From Roseomonas gilardii (GTDB lineage Bacteria > Pseudomonadota > Alphaproteobacteria > Acetobacterales > Acetobacteraceae), in NCBI RefSeq assembly GCF_001941945.1, contig NZ_CP015583.1, positions 2,425,501 to 2,489,500 on the forward strand: a stretch of 64,000 nt of DNA, in the 5' to 3' direction. The notes beneath the pieces are model-generated. The model was not told the DNA's origin and ran no database searches. It saw nothing but the letters and a program-made list of their open reading frames with translations. The number at the start of each line of letters is the position of its first letter. Positions within the stretch are counted from its first letter, which is position 1. This document shows positions 1 through 10,250 of this stretch, piece by piece. Position numbers and translations under genes: made by a program.

Positions 1-1643
1 CTGCCTTCCTCCAGAACCGACAGACAGCAGAGACGGATCGCCGCGGGGTCCAGCCGCTCCAGATTCGCCGTTTCCAGCACGTTGTTGCTTTCCGCCCGCG
101 CGCCGAAGCCGTGGCGGCGGAAGATCTGCACCGCCATTTCCGCCGCCAGATCGTCGAGCTCGCCCCGGCCCGCGATCACCACCATGGCGCCGTCGGCGCG
201 CCAGGACGGCGCCGGCAGCCCCTGGCGAATCGGGATCGCATCGGTCTCCGCGAATTCGTCGCCGGGAGCAGCGGCAGGCGGCGGCAGGCGGGCCGGCGGG
301 TCCTCGACCCCGACGGCCAGATCCTCCAGCAGCATGGCCACGTGCTGGCGGAGTTGCCCGAACTGCTCGGGGCCCAGCTCTTCGCGCGAACGGTCCTCCT
401 GCGCCAGGGCGAGGCCGCGCAGGGCAACCTCGTCGTAATAGACCGAGAGCGGCGTGTGCCGCAGCATCTGCCGCGCCTGGGTCACCAGCCCGTCCACATC
501 CCCCTCCAGCGCGCGTTGGTAGAAGGTCTCCTCCGGCCTCAGCGGCGGCCCGTCGCCCAGCATGATGTCGAGGAACTGCATGCGCTCCACATGCCGCCCC
601 AGCACCACGAGGCAGACGGTGAGCGGCGTCGCCAGCAGCAGGCCGATCGGCCCCCACATGAAGGCCCAGAAGGTGGCGGAAACGATCACCGACACCGGCG
701 AGAGGCCGGTGCTGTGGCTGTAGAGGAGCGGCTCCAGCGCCTGTCCCATCAGGGGGGCGCTGCAGGCGAAGAGCAGCAGGACATAGATGGCCATGGACCA
801 GCCGGGATCGACCGCCAGGGCCAGCAGAACCGGCGGCACCACGGCGATGGGCGTGCCGACGAAGGGCACGAAACGCATTACCCCGGCGAGGATGCCCCAG
901 AGCACGGGATTGGGCAGGCCAATGAGCCAGAGGCCGGTGCCCACGAAGAGGCCATAGCTGGCGTTGAGCGCGACTTGCGCCAGGAAGTAACGCGACAGTC
1001 GATAGGCCGCGTCGGTCATCGCCGTCATGGTGCGATGAAGGTCCCGCGTGCCGGCGAGGCGGATCAACCTGTCGCGCAGGTCCTCCCGGTACAAAAGAAC
1101 GAAAATGGTGAAGACCACCACGATGCCGGTGGTCGCGATCGGCTTGAACAGCGGCTCCGCCACGCCCCGGGCCAGTTCCAGCGGGGTCAGGTCGGATTGC
1201 CCGGAGGCGGGCGGCGGACGGCGGATGGTGCGCGAGGTGTCCTCCAGGTTGCTCATGCCACGCAACAGCGTGTCCACCTGCCGCACCAGTTCATCCAGGC
1301 GCAGCGCGTTGACCTTGCGCTGGATGGCGGCCTGGTAGGTGGAGAGGTTCCCCGCCAGTTGCGCCCCTTGGCGGCTGACCGCCAGACCGATCCCGAGCAG
1401 CAGGGCGAAGGCCAGCAGCACCGAGATCAGCACGGCGGGCACGCGGGGCAGGCGGAAGCGGCGCAGGACGCGCACCACCGGGGCCAGCACGAAGGCCAGC
1501 AGCACCGCCAGCACGATAGGCACCAGCAGATCGCGGCCGAAATAGAGGCCGGCGATCACGATGGCGCTGGCGATCAGGGTCATGATCCCCCGCGCCGGCA
1601 TGGCAACCGGCAAGGGCGGCCGTCTGGTCTCGAACATATTCAT
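1..1643 (-). CDS. AI-2E family transporter (PerM-like), C-terminus cut by window edge
   Basis: The minus-strand frame stays open from an ATG at 1643 to the window edge, about 547 codons. The protein starts MNMFETRRPPLPVAMPARG, then has a hydrophobic hairpin (RDLLVPIVLAVLLAFVLAP), a long amphipathic stretch and a second group of membrane helices near 650-1000, including VYVLLLF-like and WGPIGLLLATPLTVCLVV segments. This is the usual topology of the AI-2E/PerM export family, whose substrates are poorly defined. The part after the last helix (below about 600) is a long soluble C-terminal domain. It is longer than in small PerM proteins and resembles the extended forms seen in alphaproteobacteria. 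The ATG at 1637 is an alternative start. Confidence 0.8.
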   Translation of the reverse strand, partial: MNMFETRRPPLPVAMPARGIMTLIASAIVIAGLYFGRDLLVPIVLAVLLAFVLAPVVRVLRRFRLPRVPAVLISVLLAFALLLGIGLAVSRQGAQLAGNLSTYQAAIQRKVNALRLDELVRQVDTLLRGMSNLEDTSRTIRRPPPASGQSDLTPLELARGVAEPLFKPIATTGIVVVFTIFVLLYREDLRDRLIRLAGTRDLHRTMTAMTDAAYRLSRYFLAQVALNASYGLFVGTGLWLIGLPNPVLWGILAGVMRFVPFVGTPIAVVPPVLLALAVDPGWSMAIYVLLLFACSAPLMGQALEPLLYSHSTGLSPVSVIVSATFWAFMWGPIGLLLATPLTVCLVVLGRHVERMQFLDIMLGDGPPLRPEETFYQRALEGDVDGLVTQARQMLRHTPLSVYYDEVALRGLALAQEDRSREELGPEQFGQLRQHVAMLLEDLAVGVEDPPARLPPPAAAPGDEFAETDAIPIRQGLPAPSWRADGAMVVIAGRGELDDLAAEMAVQIFRRHGFGARAESNNVLETANLERLDPAAIRLCCLSVLEEG

Positions 1644-1820
1644 GCAACCGCCTGCTGTGCCGCGCCGCCATGGCCCCCCACCGGAAATGGCGTGGGATGG
1701 GGAGGCAACGCGGGCCGGGCATCCGGGTTCAGGCGGGCGACCCGGCCCTGATGCATCGCACCACAGGCCGGGCCTGCCGGGCAATATCGCCGGCGTGGCG
1801 CTGCCGGCGCCGGGCCAGGC

Positions 1821-2153
1821 TCAGTGCCCGGACAGGCAGGTGCTCATGAAGCTGCGCCGCTCATCGCCCGCGAGCTTCTTGGTGCCAGCCTCGGCATTGC
1901 AGCTCCGCATGCGGTCCTGCTGGGTCGCGGGCGCGGCGGCGCTCTGGGTGCTGTCCGCCTTGCCGGCGAGGCAGGCGCTCATGAACTGCTTTCGCCCGTC
2001 GCCGGACAGGGAACGGGTCTTGGCCGTGGCGTTGCAGTCCTTCATGCGCTGCTGCTGCGCCGTCTGGGACGCCGATTGGGCAAAGGAAGGGGAACAGGCC
2101 ACCGACAGGCCGAGAAGCGCCGCCGAGGCCAGGAGAGTCGGGAACAACCGCAT
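1821..2153 (-). CDS. PsiF-repeat secreted protein
   Basis: A 110-aa protein. The first 26 residues are a signal peptide (MRLFPTLLASAALLGLSVAC, then SFA-Q cleavage). Two tandem PsiF repeats follow, each with the pattern QQxRMxxCNAxAxTxxLxGDxRxxFMSxCL and two cysteines. PsiF was first described as phosphate-starvation inducible in E. coli. Its biochemical role is unknown and it acts in the periplasm. I chose the start at 2153 because a GGAG motif sits upstream and the signal peptide begins there. The same frame is open further up to 2228, without a plausible signal. The gene stands alone between the AI-2E transporter and the cyclotransferase gene. Confidence 0.8.
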   Translation of the reverse strand: MRLFPTLLASAALLGLSVACSPSFAQSASQTAQQQRMKDCNATAKTRSLSGDGRKQFMSACLAGKADSTQSAAAPATQQDRMRSCNAEAGTKKLAGDERRSFMSTCLSGH

Positions 2154-2263
2154 GGCTGGAAGATTCTCCGCTGCGACGGACTTGTGCCCGCCGGGCGCAG
2201 CAGAGACCCGTTTCCCGGAAGGAGGCAAGCCTTCTCGTCCCGCCCCGGCATGGGGCGCGGCGT

Positions 2264-2992
2264 TCAGGCGGCCGCGCCGAACCCGGCCACCAGCCCGGCG
2301 AGACGCTCAATGGCGGGATCGCTCAGTTCGAGGGCCTCCAGGCCCTCCTGCGTCCGGAACAGGTAGTCCGCAGAGGAGCCGATCTGGCCCCGCGCGGTGG
2401 CGAGCCGGCGCACCGTCTCCGCCTCGCCCAGCCGCACGCATTGCGGACCGGCGGGGTCGATGACGAAGGCGATCCCATGGCCGAAGACCTGCCCACGGAG
2501 ATCGCGCAGCGGCACCCAGACAGGGCGATAGGCACCCGTCAGCATTTCCCGCCGCCAGAGCAGGGAAAGCTCGTCCGAGAGATGCGGCTCATCCAGGCGG
2601 AGGGCGACGCCGTCGCAATGCCCGCCTTCGTCGAGGGCAAGGACAAGGCCGGGATTCTCGGGCGTGCCACGGCCGATCGGAGTCGAGAGACAGAAGGAAC
2701 GGTGCCACCCCTCCACCCTCGCCACGCGCCGTTCGGCATGGTGGATGGTGGGGTTCCACATCAGGGAGCCGTAGGCGAAGACCCAGGCGCCGTCCGCACC
2801 GCCGGGCCGGGCCGCCAGGGTCTGCCGCAGCGAGGCCTCGCGCTCGGCATCGCTCATCAGGCGCAGGCCGGGCACCGCCGCGGACACCATCCGGTCCAGC
2901 TTGCCCGAACGCAGCAGGTCGCGTGTCAGGGCGCCGGAGATGGAGATCTCTTCGTCGGGATCGGATGGAGAGGGTGGATCGGTCAGGGACAT
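2264..2992 (-). CDS. chaC: Gamma-glutamylcyclotransferase, ChaC type
   Basis: A 242-aa cytosolic protein with the ChaC signature FAYGSLMWN at residues 72-80, which forms the substrate loop, followed by RRVARVEGWHRSFC and a GVALRLDE segment typical of the family. ChaC enzymes cleave glutathione, or other gamma-glutamyl peptides, to 5-oxoproline and cysteinylglycine. The 70 residues before the motif are a normal bacterial N-terminal extension. It is monocistronic on the minus strand. Family assignment is firm. Glutathione specificity is taken from the family. Confidence 0.88.
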   Translation of the reverse strand: MSLTDPPSPSDPDEEISISGALTRDLLRSGKLDRMVSAAVPGLRLMSDAEREASLRQTLAARPGGADGAWVFAYGSLMWNPTIHHAERRVARVEGWHRSFCLSTPIGRGTPENPGLVLALDEGGHCDGVALRLDEPHLSDELSLLWRREMLTGAYRPVWVPLRDLRGQVFGHGIAFVIDPAGPQCVRLGEAETVRRLATARGQIGSSADYLFRTQEGLEALELSDPAIERLAGLVAGFGAAA

Positions 2993-3174
2993 GGGCTCCG
3001 GGTCGCCGCGTCTCTCGCGGGTGCGACGATTCGGAGCTCCCTATGCAACAGACCCGGTGTGCCGGGAATGCGCCAAATCCCGATCCAGGACATCACGGAA
3101 ACCGATGGTTCACGCGGCTGCCGCGACAGGCCGGGTGATCCCGCAAGGCCGATCGGGCCGTCGCGGAGGCCTTT

Positions 3175-3198
3175 CCCGGGCTGCGGGGCAGCCCCGGG
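3175..3198 (-). terminator. GC-rich hairpin after the DUF6481 gene
   Basis: CCCGGG-CTGC and GCAG-CCCCGGG arms around GGG form a strong stem 19 bases past the DUF6481 stop. There is no clear U tract, so its role as a terminator is tentative. Confidence 0.4.
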
Positions 3199-3216
3199 AC
3201 GACCTGGGAGGGGCGG

Positions 3217-3576
3217 TCAGCGCTGATGCTGCGCCTTGCGGGCTTCCCGGGCCGCCTGATGGCCGGCCAGGATGGAAGCGACGCGCGAACGGGTCATGGG
3301 CTTGCGCTGGCTCTGCTCGCGCAGGGCGGCGGCGCGGGCTTCGGCCTTGGCCTTGCGCTCCTCCTTCTGGCGCTCGATCTCGGCCAGGCGCTCGGCACGG
3401 CGGGCAACCTCGCGGGCCTCGCGGACCTGCTCCGCGGCGAGACGCTCGGCGCGGCGGGCGGCGAGTTCGGGGTCGTCCTGGCTCGGGCGTGCACGGAAAG
3501 CCTCCAGCATCGCCTGCTTCGCCTTGGCCTGATCCTCAAGCCGCTGGGTCAGGCTTCCTGGGGTATGCTTGCTCAT
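3217..3576 (-). CDS. DUF6481 family protein (small, charged, helical)
   Basis: A 119-aa protein made almost entirely of Ala, Arg, Glu and Lys, predicted to be one long helix or coiled coil (about residues 8-100: repeated AARRAERLA, EVARRAERLAEIERQKEER). The start MSKHTPGSLTQRLEDQAKAK and the overall pattern match DUF6481 proteins, which are common in Acetobacteraceae and relatives and have no known function. No signal peptide or membrane segment is present. It lies alone between the ChaC gene and tRNA-Lys. Confidence 0.65.
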   Translation of the reverse strand: MSKHTPGSLTQRLEDQAKAKQAMLEAFRARPSQDDPELAARRAERLAAEQVREAREVARRAERLAEIERQKEERKAKAEARAAALREQSQRKPMTRSRVASILAGHQAAREARKAQHQR

Positions 3577-3880
3577 GCTCAGGCTTCAGCCTCCTTGCTG
3601 TGTGGAAAGGGAATGGTCCGTCACGGTTCCGCCGGGCATGGATGGGAGACGCCTTCCGGCCCCTGCCCGCCACGAGCGGGCGGCGAAGGCGCGGGACAGG
3701 ACGAAAGGACCATGCTGCACCAGCATAGTCCCCAAATCTCGGTTCCGGAACAGAAACGGTTCAGCGACCCGCATGGACAGGGCTCGGGGCTCTTCGCCCG
3801 GACGAGGTTCCCGATGGGACCCCGGATGTGCCGTCCACAGTGACAGTGGGTCGAATACCAGATAAAGTTATGGAAGGAAT
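3577..3880. other. Intergenic region without a gene
   Basis: Between the DUF6481 start and the 3' end of tRNA-Lys I see no conserved reading frame. One imperfect inverted repeat is present at 3707-3731 (GGACCATGCT / AGCATAGTCC, nine of ten pairs, loop GCACC-like). It could end the tRNA transcript or be an operator for the DUF6481 gene. Confidence 0.4.
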
Positions 3881-3956
<76 letters not shown>

Positions 3957-4026
3957 GACCTTTTCGAACCGCCCCGCTTTTCAGCGGCGCCGTCCGTGTC
4001 GGTGGCGCCTATTTACCGCCTCCAAC

Positions 4027-4047
4027 GGCAGGGTCAACCCCCCTGCC
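4027..4047 (-). terminator. Hairpin between rodA and tRNA-Lys
   Basis: GGCAGGG and CCCTGCC form a 7-bp perfect stem with a 7-base loop, 15 bases past the rodA stop on the minus strand. No strong U tract is seen. It may end the elongasome transcript before the tRNA. Confidence 0.35.
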
Positions 4048-4061
4048 CCAACTCTTTGCCG

Positions 4062-5213
4062 CTATTCCTTCGCCGCGGCGAATTCGGCGTCGCGATGCAC
4101 CCAGACGCTGGCCAGCAGGCCGAAGCCGACCATCGCGGTGATCATCGCCGAACCGCCATGGCTGATCAGCGGTAGCGGCACGCCGCCCACGGGGATGGAG
4201 CCGGTGACCATGGCGATGTTGATGAAGACATAGAGGAAGAAGTTGGTGCCGAGCCCGATCGCGACCAGGCGGCCGTACTGGTGGCGGCAGCGGATCGCGA
4301 CGAGGAAGGCGAAGACGACGATCAGCGCGAGCAGCCCCAGCGTGGCGATGGCGCCGAAGAAGCCGAATTCCTCGGCGATCATGGTGAAGATGAAGTCCGT
4401 CTGCTTCTCGGGCAGGAAGTTCAGGTGTCCCTGGGTTCCCTGCAGGAAGCCCTTGCCCCAGAGCCCGCCGGAGCCGAGCGCGATCTTGGACTGGATGATG
4501 TTGTAGCCGGCGCCGAGCGGATCGCTCTCCGGGTCGAGGAAGGTGGTGATCCGCGCCTTCTGGTAGTCGTGCAGGTGGTCGTAGGCGATGGGCGCCGCCG
4601 TGCCGATGGCGGTGAAGAGCAGGGCGAAGAGGTACCAGCGCGCGCCGGAGGCCCAGAAGATCGCCAGGCCGATGGCGCCGGTGATGAGGGCCGTGCCCAG
4701 ATTCGGCTGCTTCAGGATCAGCGCCATCGGCACCAGCACGGCGATGGCGGGCGGGATCAGGAAGAAGAGGTTCCCCATCCTTTCCCAGGAGGCGCGGTGG
4801 AACCAGGAGGCGAGCGCCAGGACCAGGAGGATCTTCATCAGCTCCGAGGGCTGGAGCTGGACCGGGCCGATATCGATCCAGCGCTGTGCGCCCTTGCCCA
4901 CTTGCCCGTGCAGCATCACCAGGACAAGCAGGCCGATCCCGAAGGCGTAGCCGAGCCAGGACAGCTTCGCGATCACGCGGATGTCCACCAGTGCGATGCA
5001 GACCATCAGGATCAGCCCGAAGGCGAAGCGGATAGCGTGCTTGCTGGCATAGATGGCCGGGTTGCCGCCGCCCGCCGAATAGAGCGCGACATAGCCGACG
5101 CCGGCCAGGGCGCAGAGCATGAGGATGAAGAGCCAGGGCATGGCCCAGAGCTTCTCCAGCACACCGAAGCCGCGCTCGACGCGCAGCAAGCGGCGCTCGT
5201 AGAGGCCGGACAT
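4062..5213 (-). CDS. rodA: Peptidoglycan glycosyltransferase RodA (SEDS family)
   Basis: A 383-aa integral membrane SEDS protein, the lipid II polymerase of the cell-elongation complex that pairs with PBP2. About ten hydrophobic segments are visible. QPSEL at 121-125 and NFLPEKQTDFIF at 265-276, with D273 in the position of the catalytic aspartate, are the family landmarks, followed by AEEFGFFG. The C-terminal GSIPVGGVPLPLISHGGS motif is the RodA/FtsW signature. It shares one base with the mrdA stop (TGATG), which implies translational coupling. It is the last gene of the mreBCD-mrdA-rodA operon. Confidence 0.96.
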   Translation of the reverse strand: MSGLYERRLLRVERGFGVLEKLWAMPWLFILMLCALAGVGYVALYSAGGGNPAIYASKHAIRFAFGLILMVCIALVDIRVIAKLSWLGYAFGIGLLVLVMLHGQVGKGAQRWIDIGPVQLQPSELMKILLVLALASWFHRASWERMGNLFFLIPPAIAVLVPMALILKQPNLGTALITGAIGLAIFWASGARWYLFALLFTAIGTAAPIAYDHLHDYQKARITTFLDPESDPLGAGYNIIQSKIALGSGGLWGKGFLQGTQGHLNFLPEKQTDFIFTMIAEEFGFFGAIATLGLLALIVVFAFLVAIRCRHQYGRLVAIGLGTNFFLYVFINIAMVTGSIPVGGVPLPLISHGGSAMITAMVGFGLLASVWVHRDAEFAAAKE

Positions 5214-7117
5214 CAGCGCCTCCCCCCCGGGGGCCGGGGATTGGGGTCATCCATCGGGCCGGCATCGGCCACGCGGGGTCCGGCGGGATTCGGCACCTGC
5301 CGGAAGCGCTCGATGGTGTCCATCATGATCTGCTTGCCCAGGGGTGCGGCGGCGGCGGAGCCGGCGAGGCCGTGCTCGACCACCACCGCCACCGCGTAGC
5401 GTGGGTCCTCATAGGGGGCGAAGCAGACGAAGAGCGCGTGCGGGCGCCATTCGCGCGGCAAGTTCTCGGCCCGGAAGCCGCGCTCGCGCTGCTCCCGGGT
5501 CACGCGCTTGACCTGCACGCTGCCCGTCTTGCCGGCGAGAATGCCGTAGCTCGCGGGGATGCGGCCGGCGGCACCGGTGCCGCGCTCCTCGTTCACCACG
5601 GCGAACATGCCCTCCCGCATCAGGCGCAGGTCGCGTTCCGACATGCCCATGGAGGGCCAGTCCTCCGCCTTGACGCCACGGACCAGCTTGCCGCCGACCG
5701 CATGGGTCAGGTGGGGCTGCACCGCCCTGCCGGTGGCGAGGCGGGCGGTCATCGTGGCCAGGGAGAGCGGGGTAAGCTGGTAGAAACCCTGCCCGATGCC
5801 GTGGACGACGGTGTCGCCGAGATTCCACGGCTTGCCCTGCTTCAGGCGCCATTCGCGGGTGGGAACGAAGCCGCTGCGCGTGCCGGGGAGCTCGATCTGC
5901 AGATCCACGCCCAGGCCGAAGCGCTTCGCCATGGCGGCGATGCGGTCGATGCCGGTGCGCTTGGCCATCTCGTAGAAATAGACGTCGCAGGAGAACTTGA
6001 GCGCGTTGCGCATGTTGATCGAGCCGTGGCCGTAGCGCGACCAGCAATGGAAACGCGTATCGCCCAGGTCGTAATAGCCGGGGCAGAAGACCCGGTCCTC
6101 CGGCGTGACCACCTTGGCATCCAGCGCCGCCATGCCCACCACCATCTTGAAGGTGGAGCCCGGCGCGTAGAGGCCGTTCGTCACCTTGTTGATCAGCGGC
6201 GTGGAGCGCTTGCTGGTCCATTCCTTCCATTGCGCGGCGGAAACGCCGGAATCGAAGAGCGCGGGATCGAAGGAAGGCTGGCTTGCCATGGCCAGCACCT
6301 CGCCCGACTTCGCATCGAGCACGATGGCGCTGGTGCCTTCCTCGCAGCGGCCGCGCACGGTGCGCTGGAGCTGGGCATCGACGCTGATCTGGATGTCCTG
6401 CCCCGGGACGCCCTCGCGCCGGTCCAGCTCCCGGATCACGCGGCCGACGACGTTCACCTCCAGGCGCTGGGAGCCGGCGCGGCCGCGCAGGACGGTGTCG
6501 TGGAAACGTTCGACCCCCGCGCGGCCAACGCGGATTCCTGGCAGTTCCAGCAACGGGTCGTTGCCGATGTCGCGTTCCGCCGGCGGGGCGACATAGCCCA
6601 CCACATGGGCAAGCTGCTCGTGCTCCGGATAGTCGCGCGTGGTGCCAACATCGACGCTGATGCCCGGCAGGTCCGGCGCGTTGACCTCCAGCAGCGCCAT
6701 CTCGTCCCAGGTCAGGAAGTCGCGGACGGTGACGGGGATGAAGCGGCGGCGGCGGCGGATGTCGCGCTCGATACGGGCCTTCTCGTGATCCTGCAGGGGC
6801 AGGAGCCTGGAGAAGGTCTCCAGCACCGCCGGCACGTCGCCCGCGGACTCGGCCGTCAGCAGCGCGCGCCAGTTCAGCCGGTTGGCGGCGACGATCTCCC
6901 CGTTGCGGTCCATGATGCGGCCGCGCGGCGGCGCCAGCAGGCGGGTGGAGATGCGGTTCTCCTCCGCCAGCGTGGCATAGCGGTCGCCCTCGTCCACCTG
7001 CAGCCGGTGCAGGCGGTAGCCGAGGAAGCCCAGCCCGCCGAGCTGGATGCCGCCCAGCACCAGGGCGCGGCGGGTGAAGATGGAGCGGCGGCGCTCCTCC
7101 TCCCCCCGGCGGCTCAT
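5213..7117 (-). CDS. mrdA: Penicillin-binding protein 2 (elongasome transpeptidase)
   Basis: A 634-aa class B PBP. It has an N-terminal membrane anchor at about 18-36, the non-catalytic PBP dimer domain (about 60-230) and the transpeptidase domain with all three active-site motifs: STFK (S321 nucleophile), SCD (376-378) and KTGS (530-533). It cross-links peptidoglycan during lateral wall growth together with RodA and the MreBCD proteins. It lies 25 bases downstream of mreD and overlaps rodA by one base. Length and motif spacing are normal for MrdA. Confidence 0.96.
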   Translation of the reverse strand: MSRRGEEERRRSIFTRRALVLGGIQLGGLGFLGYRLHRLQVDEGDRYATLAEENRISTRLLAPPRGRIMDRNGEIVAANRLNWRALLTAESAGDVPAVLETFSRLLPLQDHEKARIERDIRRRRRFIPVTVRDFLTWDEMALLEVNAPDLPGISVDVGTTRDYPEHEQLAHVVGYVAPPAERDIGNDPLLELPGIRVGRAGVERFHDTVLRGRAGSQRLEVNVVGRVIRELDRREGVPGQDIQISVDAQLQRTVRGRCEEGTSAIVLDAKSGEVLAMASQPSFDPALFDSGVSAAQWKEWTSKRSTPLINKVTNGLYAPGSTFKMVVGMAALDAKVVTPEDRVFCPGYYDLGDTRFHCWSRYGHGSINMRNALKFSCDVYFYEMAKRTGIDRIAAMAKRFGLGVDLQIELPGTRSGFVPTREWRLKQGKPWNLGDTVVHGIGQGFYQLTPLSLATMTARLATGRAVQPHLTHAVGGKLVRGVKAEDWPSMGMSERDLRLMREGMFAVVNEERGTGAAGRIPASYGILAGKTGSVQVKRVTREQRERGFRAENLPREWRPHALFVCFAPYEDPRYAVAVVVEHGLAGSAAAAPLGKQIMMDTIERFRQVPNPAGPRVADAGPMDDPNPRPPGGRR

Positions 7118-7142
7118 GGATGGCCTCCCGGGCGCCGGCCGC

Positions 7143-7694
7143 TCATGCCAGGCTCTCGGCCTGCTGCATGGCCACGTGAATCCGGGTCAGGATGGCCGCC
7201 ACGGCCGGATAGGCCCCCGCGGCTAGGCCTGCCTGGACCAGGGCAGCCATGGGGGGGGTGAGCTGCCAGCTGAGCACCATTTGTAGAAGGTAGGAGAGCC
7301 CCGCCACCGCAAGGGTGAAGGCGCAGAAGATCAGCCAGACCGTGGCGAAGGAGCGCCGGGCGATGAAGCGGCGCAGGCGGAAGGCCGTGCCATGCACCAG
7401 CAGCAGGGTCAGGATTCCCTGGCCGAGCGGGGCGAAGTTCAGCAGGTCCTGCAGGAAGCCCAGGCCGAAGACCGCCAGGGCGGGCATGGCCGAGGGGCGG
7501 AAGACCGTCCAGAAGAAGACGCAGCCCAGCACAAGCCCAGGCCCCAGCGTCGGCAACCCGACCGGAGTGGCGGCGAGGATGAGGACCAGGGCGGCGCCAG
7601 CCACGGGGATGGCGGCGCGTGCGACGGCATCCAGCCGGCGCAGCAGGCCGGGTGCCGGGTCCGGCTGCCCCAGGGGAGGACGTCGCCACATCAA
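7143..7694 (-). CDS. mreD: Rod shape-determining protein MreD
   Basis: A 183-aa membrane protein with about five hydrophobic segments, typical in length and placement for MreD, which links the MreBC scaffold to the wall synthases. Visible features are LGPGLVLGCVFFWTVFRP, the family's WTVFRP segment, and FLQDLLNFAPLGQGILTLLLV. Sequence conservation in MreD is low, so the call leans on its position between mreC and mrdA. Two consecutive Met codons (7694 and 7691) are possible starts. Confidence 0.9.
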   Translation of the reverse strand: MMWRRPPLGQPDPAPGLLRRLDAVARAAIPVAGAALVLILAATPVGLPTLGPGLVLGCVFFWTVFRPSAMPALAVFGLGFLQDLLNFAPLGQGILTLLLVHGTAFRLRRFIARRSFATVWLIFCAFTLAVAGLSYLLQMVLSWQLTPPMAALVQAGLAAGAYPAVAAILTRIHVAMQQAESLA

Positions 7695-7740
7695 AGGGAG
7701 GACAGGCCAGGGGGCTGGGGCGGGAGGATAGGCACCGGCG

Positions 7741-8613
7741 CTATTTCCGGGGTTCCGTCCGGGGCTCCGGACGGGCCACCGCTTCCGGTGGCAGGATGCC
7801 GGCGAGGCCGAAATCGAAGATCCGCACCATGTCCAGACGGCCGAGCTGCGCGAAGAGCTCCACCTCCGGCGCGCCGGAATCCTCCGACCAGTGGACCACG
7901 CCGACGGGCAGGCCCGTGGGAAAGGCGGCGGCCTCGGCGCTGGTCACCACGCGCTCGCCCTCCTGTGGCGGCGTGCCCTCGGGCCAGTGCTGCAGGCGCG
8001 GGCGGGCGCCGTTGGTGCCGACCATCATGGCGCGGGAGCGCGATCCCTCCAGCACCACCGGGATGCGGCTGTTGATGTCCGTGAGCAGCAGGATGCGGGC
8101 GGAGCGTTCGCCGACCTCGGTGATGCGGCCGGCCAGGCCGCGCTCGTCCAGCGCCACCTGCCCCTTGCGCAGGCCGAGCCCCGGCGCCTTGGCCACGAGC
8201 ACCGCCCGGGCATAGATGCCCCCGGCATCGGCCACCACACGCACGGTGTGGTAGGTGGCGGAGGCGCTGGACACGAAGGAGAGCTGGCGCCGGAGCTGGG
8301 CGTTCTCGGCCTCCAGCGACAGGGCGGCGTTCTGCCAGCGGCGGAGGAACTCGTTCTCCTCGCGCAGCCGGGCATTCTCGCTACGGAGCTGCCAGAGCTC
8401 GGTGGCCTGCTGCCCCAGTCCCTGGACAGCCTCGACCGGCCGCGACAGCACCGCGTAGAGCGGCGCCAGCGAATCGGCCAGGGACATGCGCAGGCGCTCG
8501 ACCAGCAGCGGATCGGCCTTGCCCAGGAGCATCGCCCCGAAGGCCGCAGCGATCAGCACGGGCAGAGTCAGCCGTGACAGGGCCTGCCGGAGCGGGATGC
8601 TCAGTCGGATCAT
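7741..8613 (-). CDS. mreC: Rod shape-determining protein MreC
   Basis: A 290-aa protein with one N-terminal transmembrane helix (about 16-31), a coiled coil at 66-111 (ELWQLRSENARLREENEFL) and the periplasmic beta-sandwich pair (GIYARAVLVAKAPGLGLRKGQVAL, GLAGRITEVGERSARILLLTD). MreC forms periplasmic filaments that bind and activate PBP2. It lies between mreB and mreD with short gaps, so it is co-transcribed with them. The C-terminal 20 residues are Pro/Arg/Glu-rich and probably disordered. Confidence 0.94.
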   Translation of the reverse strand: MIRLSIPLRQALSRLTLPVLIAAAFGAMLLGKADPLLVERLRMSLADSLAPLYAVLSRPVEAVQGLGQQATELWQLRSENARLREENEFLRRWQNAALSLEAENAQLRRQLSFVSSASATYHTVRVVADAGGIYARAVLVAKAPGLGLRKGQVALDERGLAGRITEVGERSARILLLTDINSRIPVVLEGSRSRAMMVGTNGARPRLQHWPEGTPPQEGERVVTSAEAAAFPTGLPVGVVHWSEDSGAPEVELFAQLGRLDMVRIFDFGLAGILPPEAVARPEPRTEPRK

Positions 8614-8661
8614 TCACACGAGTCCTGGCGGGCACCCGGCATGGCCCCGCGTTGGGAGTCC

Positions 8662-9781
<1,120 letters not shown>

Positions 9782-9920
9782 GCCCCTCTTGCACCCGTTG
9801 CCGGCATGGCAGGGCGTCTCGGCGTGTCTCGAAAATGCAACCGTGCGCTGTGCGGCACGTTACCGGGCCGGAAAGCCAAACAGGGATTTGGCTGCAAGAA
9901 TGCAACGATGGAGTGAAGCC

Positions 9921-10160
9921 ATGCGTAAGTCCACCCTCACCGTCCTGGCCCTGGCGGGACTGACCCTGGGCGCCTGCGGCTACAGCACGGGAGACAGGGC
10001 ACTGTCCGGTGGTGCGCTGGGCGGCTTGGCTGGTGCGGGCATCGGATCACTGTCCGGTAATGCGGGGACCGGTGCGCTGATCGGCGCGGGCGCGGGTGCG
10101 ATCGGCGGTGCCGCGACCAGTGGCAACGACGTCAATCTCGGCCGGCCGGTCTGGCGCTGA
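9921..10160 (+). CDS. Small glycine-zipper lipoprotein
   Basis: A 79-aa protein starting MRKSTLTVLALAGLTLGAC, a lipoprotein signal peptide with lipobox LGAC at residues 16-19. It is followed by a glycine-rich region (GGALGGLAGAGIGSLSGNAG, GALIGAGAGAIGGAA) of the glycine-zipper kind found in OmpA-like or YMGG-type outer-membrane lipoproteins. The frame is open back to 9789, but the lipobox fixes the ATG at 9921, with GGAGTGAAG upstream. Its function is unknown, possibly envelope integrity. A strong intrinsic terminator follows at 10218. It is divergent from mreB. Confidence 0.8.
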   Translation: MRKSTLTVLALAGLTLGACGYSTGDRALSGGALGGLAGAGIGSLSGNAGTGALIGAGAGAIGGAATSGNDVNLGRPVWR

Positions 10161-10217
10161 GGTTCTGGCGCTAGGGTCCTTAGCCTCACGTAACCGGATA
10201 GAAAACCGGCAAGACAT

Positions 10218-10250
10218 GGGCGTCATCCCCGGATGGGGTGGCGCCCTTTC
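10218..10250 (+). terminator. Intrinsic terminator of the glycine-zipper lipoprotein
   Basis: GGGCGTCATCCC pairs over 12 positions (two or three G-U) with the bases ending GGCGCCC around a 5-base loop, followed at once by TTTC and a T-rich stretch. It lies 58 bases past the stop. Confidence 0.7.

Noticed and set aside
111-1751. 546-codon plus-strand frame over the AI-2E gene
   Set aside because: Gln/His/Arg-rich shadow; the minus-strand frame encodes hydrophobic helices of a recognisable family.
5372-7261. 629-codon plus-strand frame over mrdA
   Set aside because: Antisense shadow of mrdA, which has all three transpeptidase motifs.
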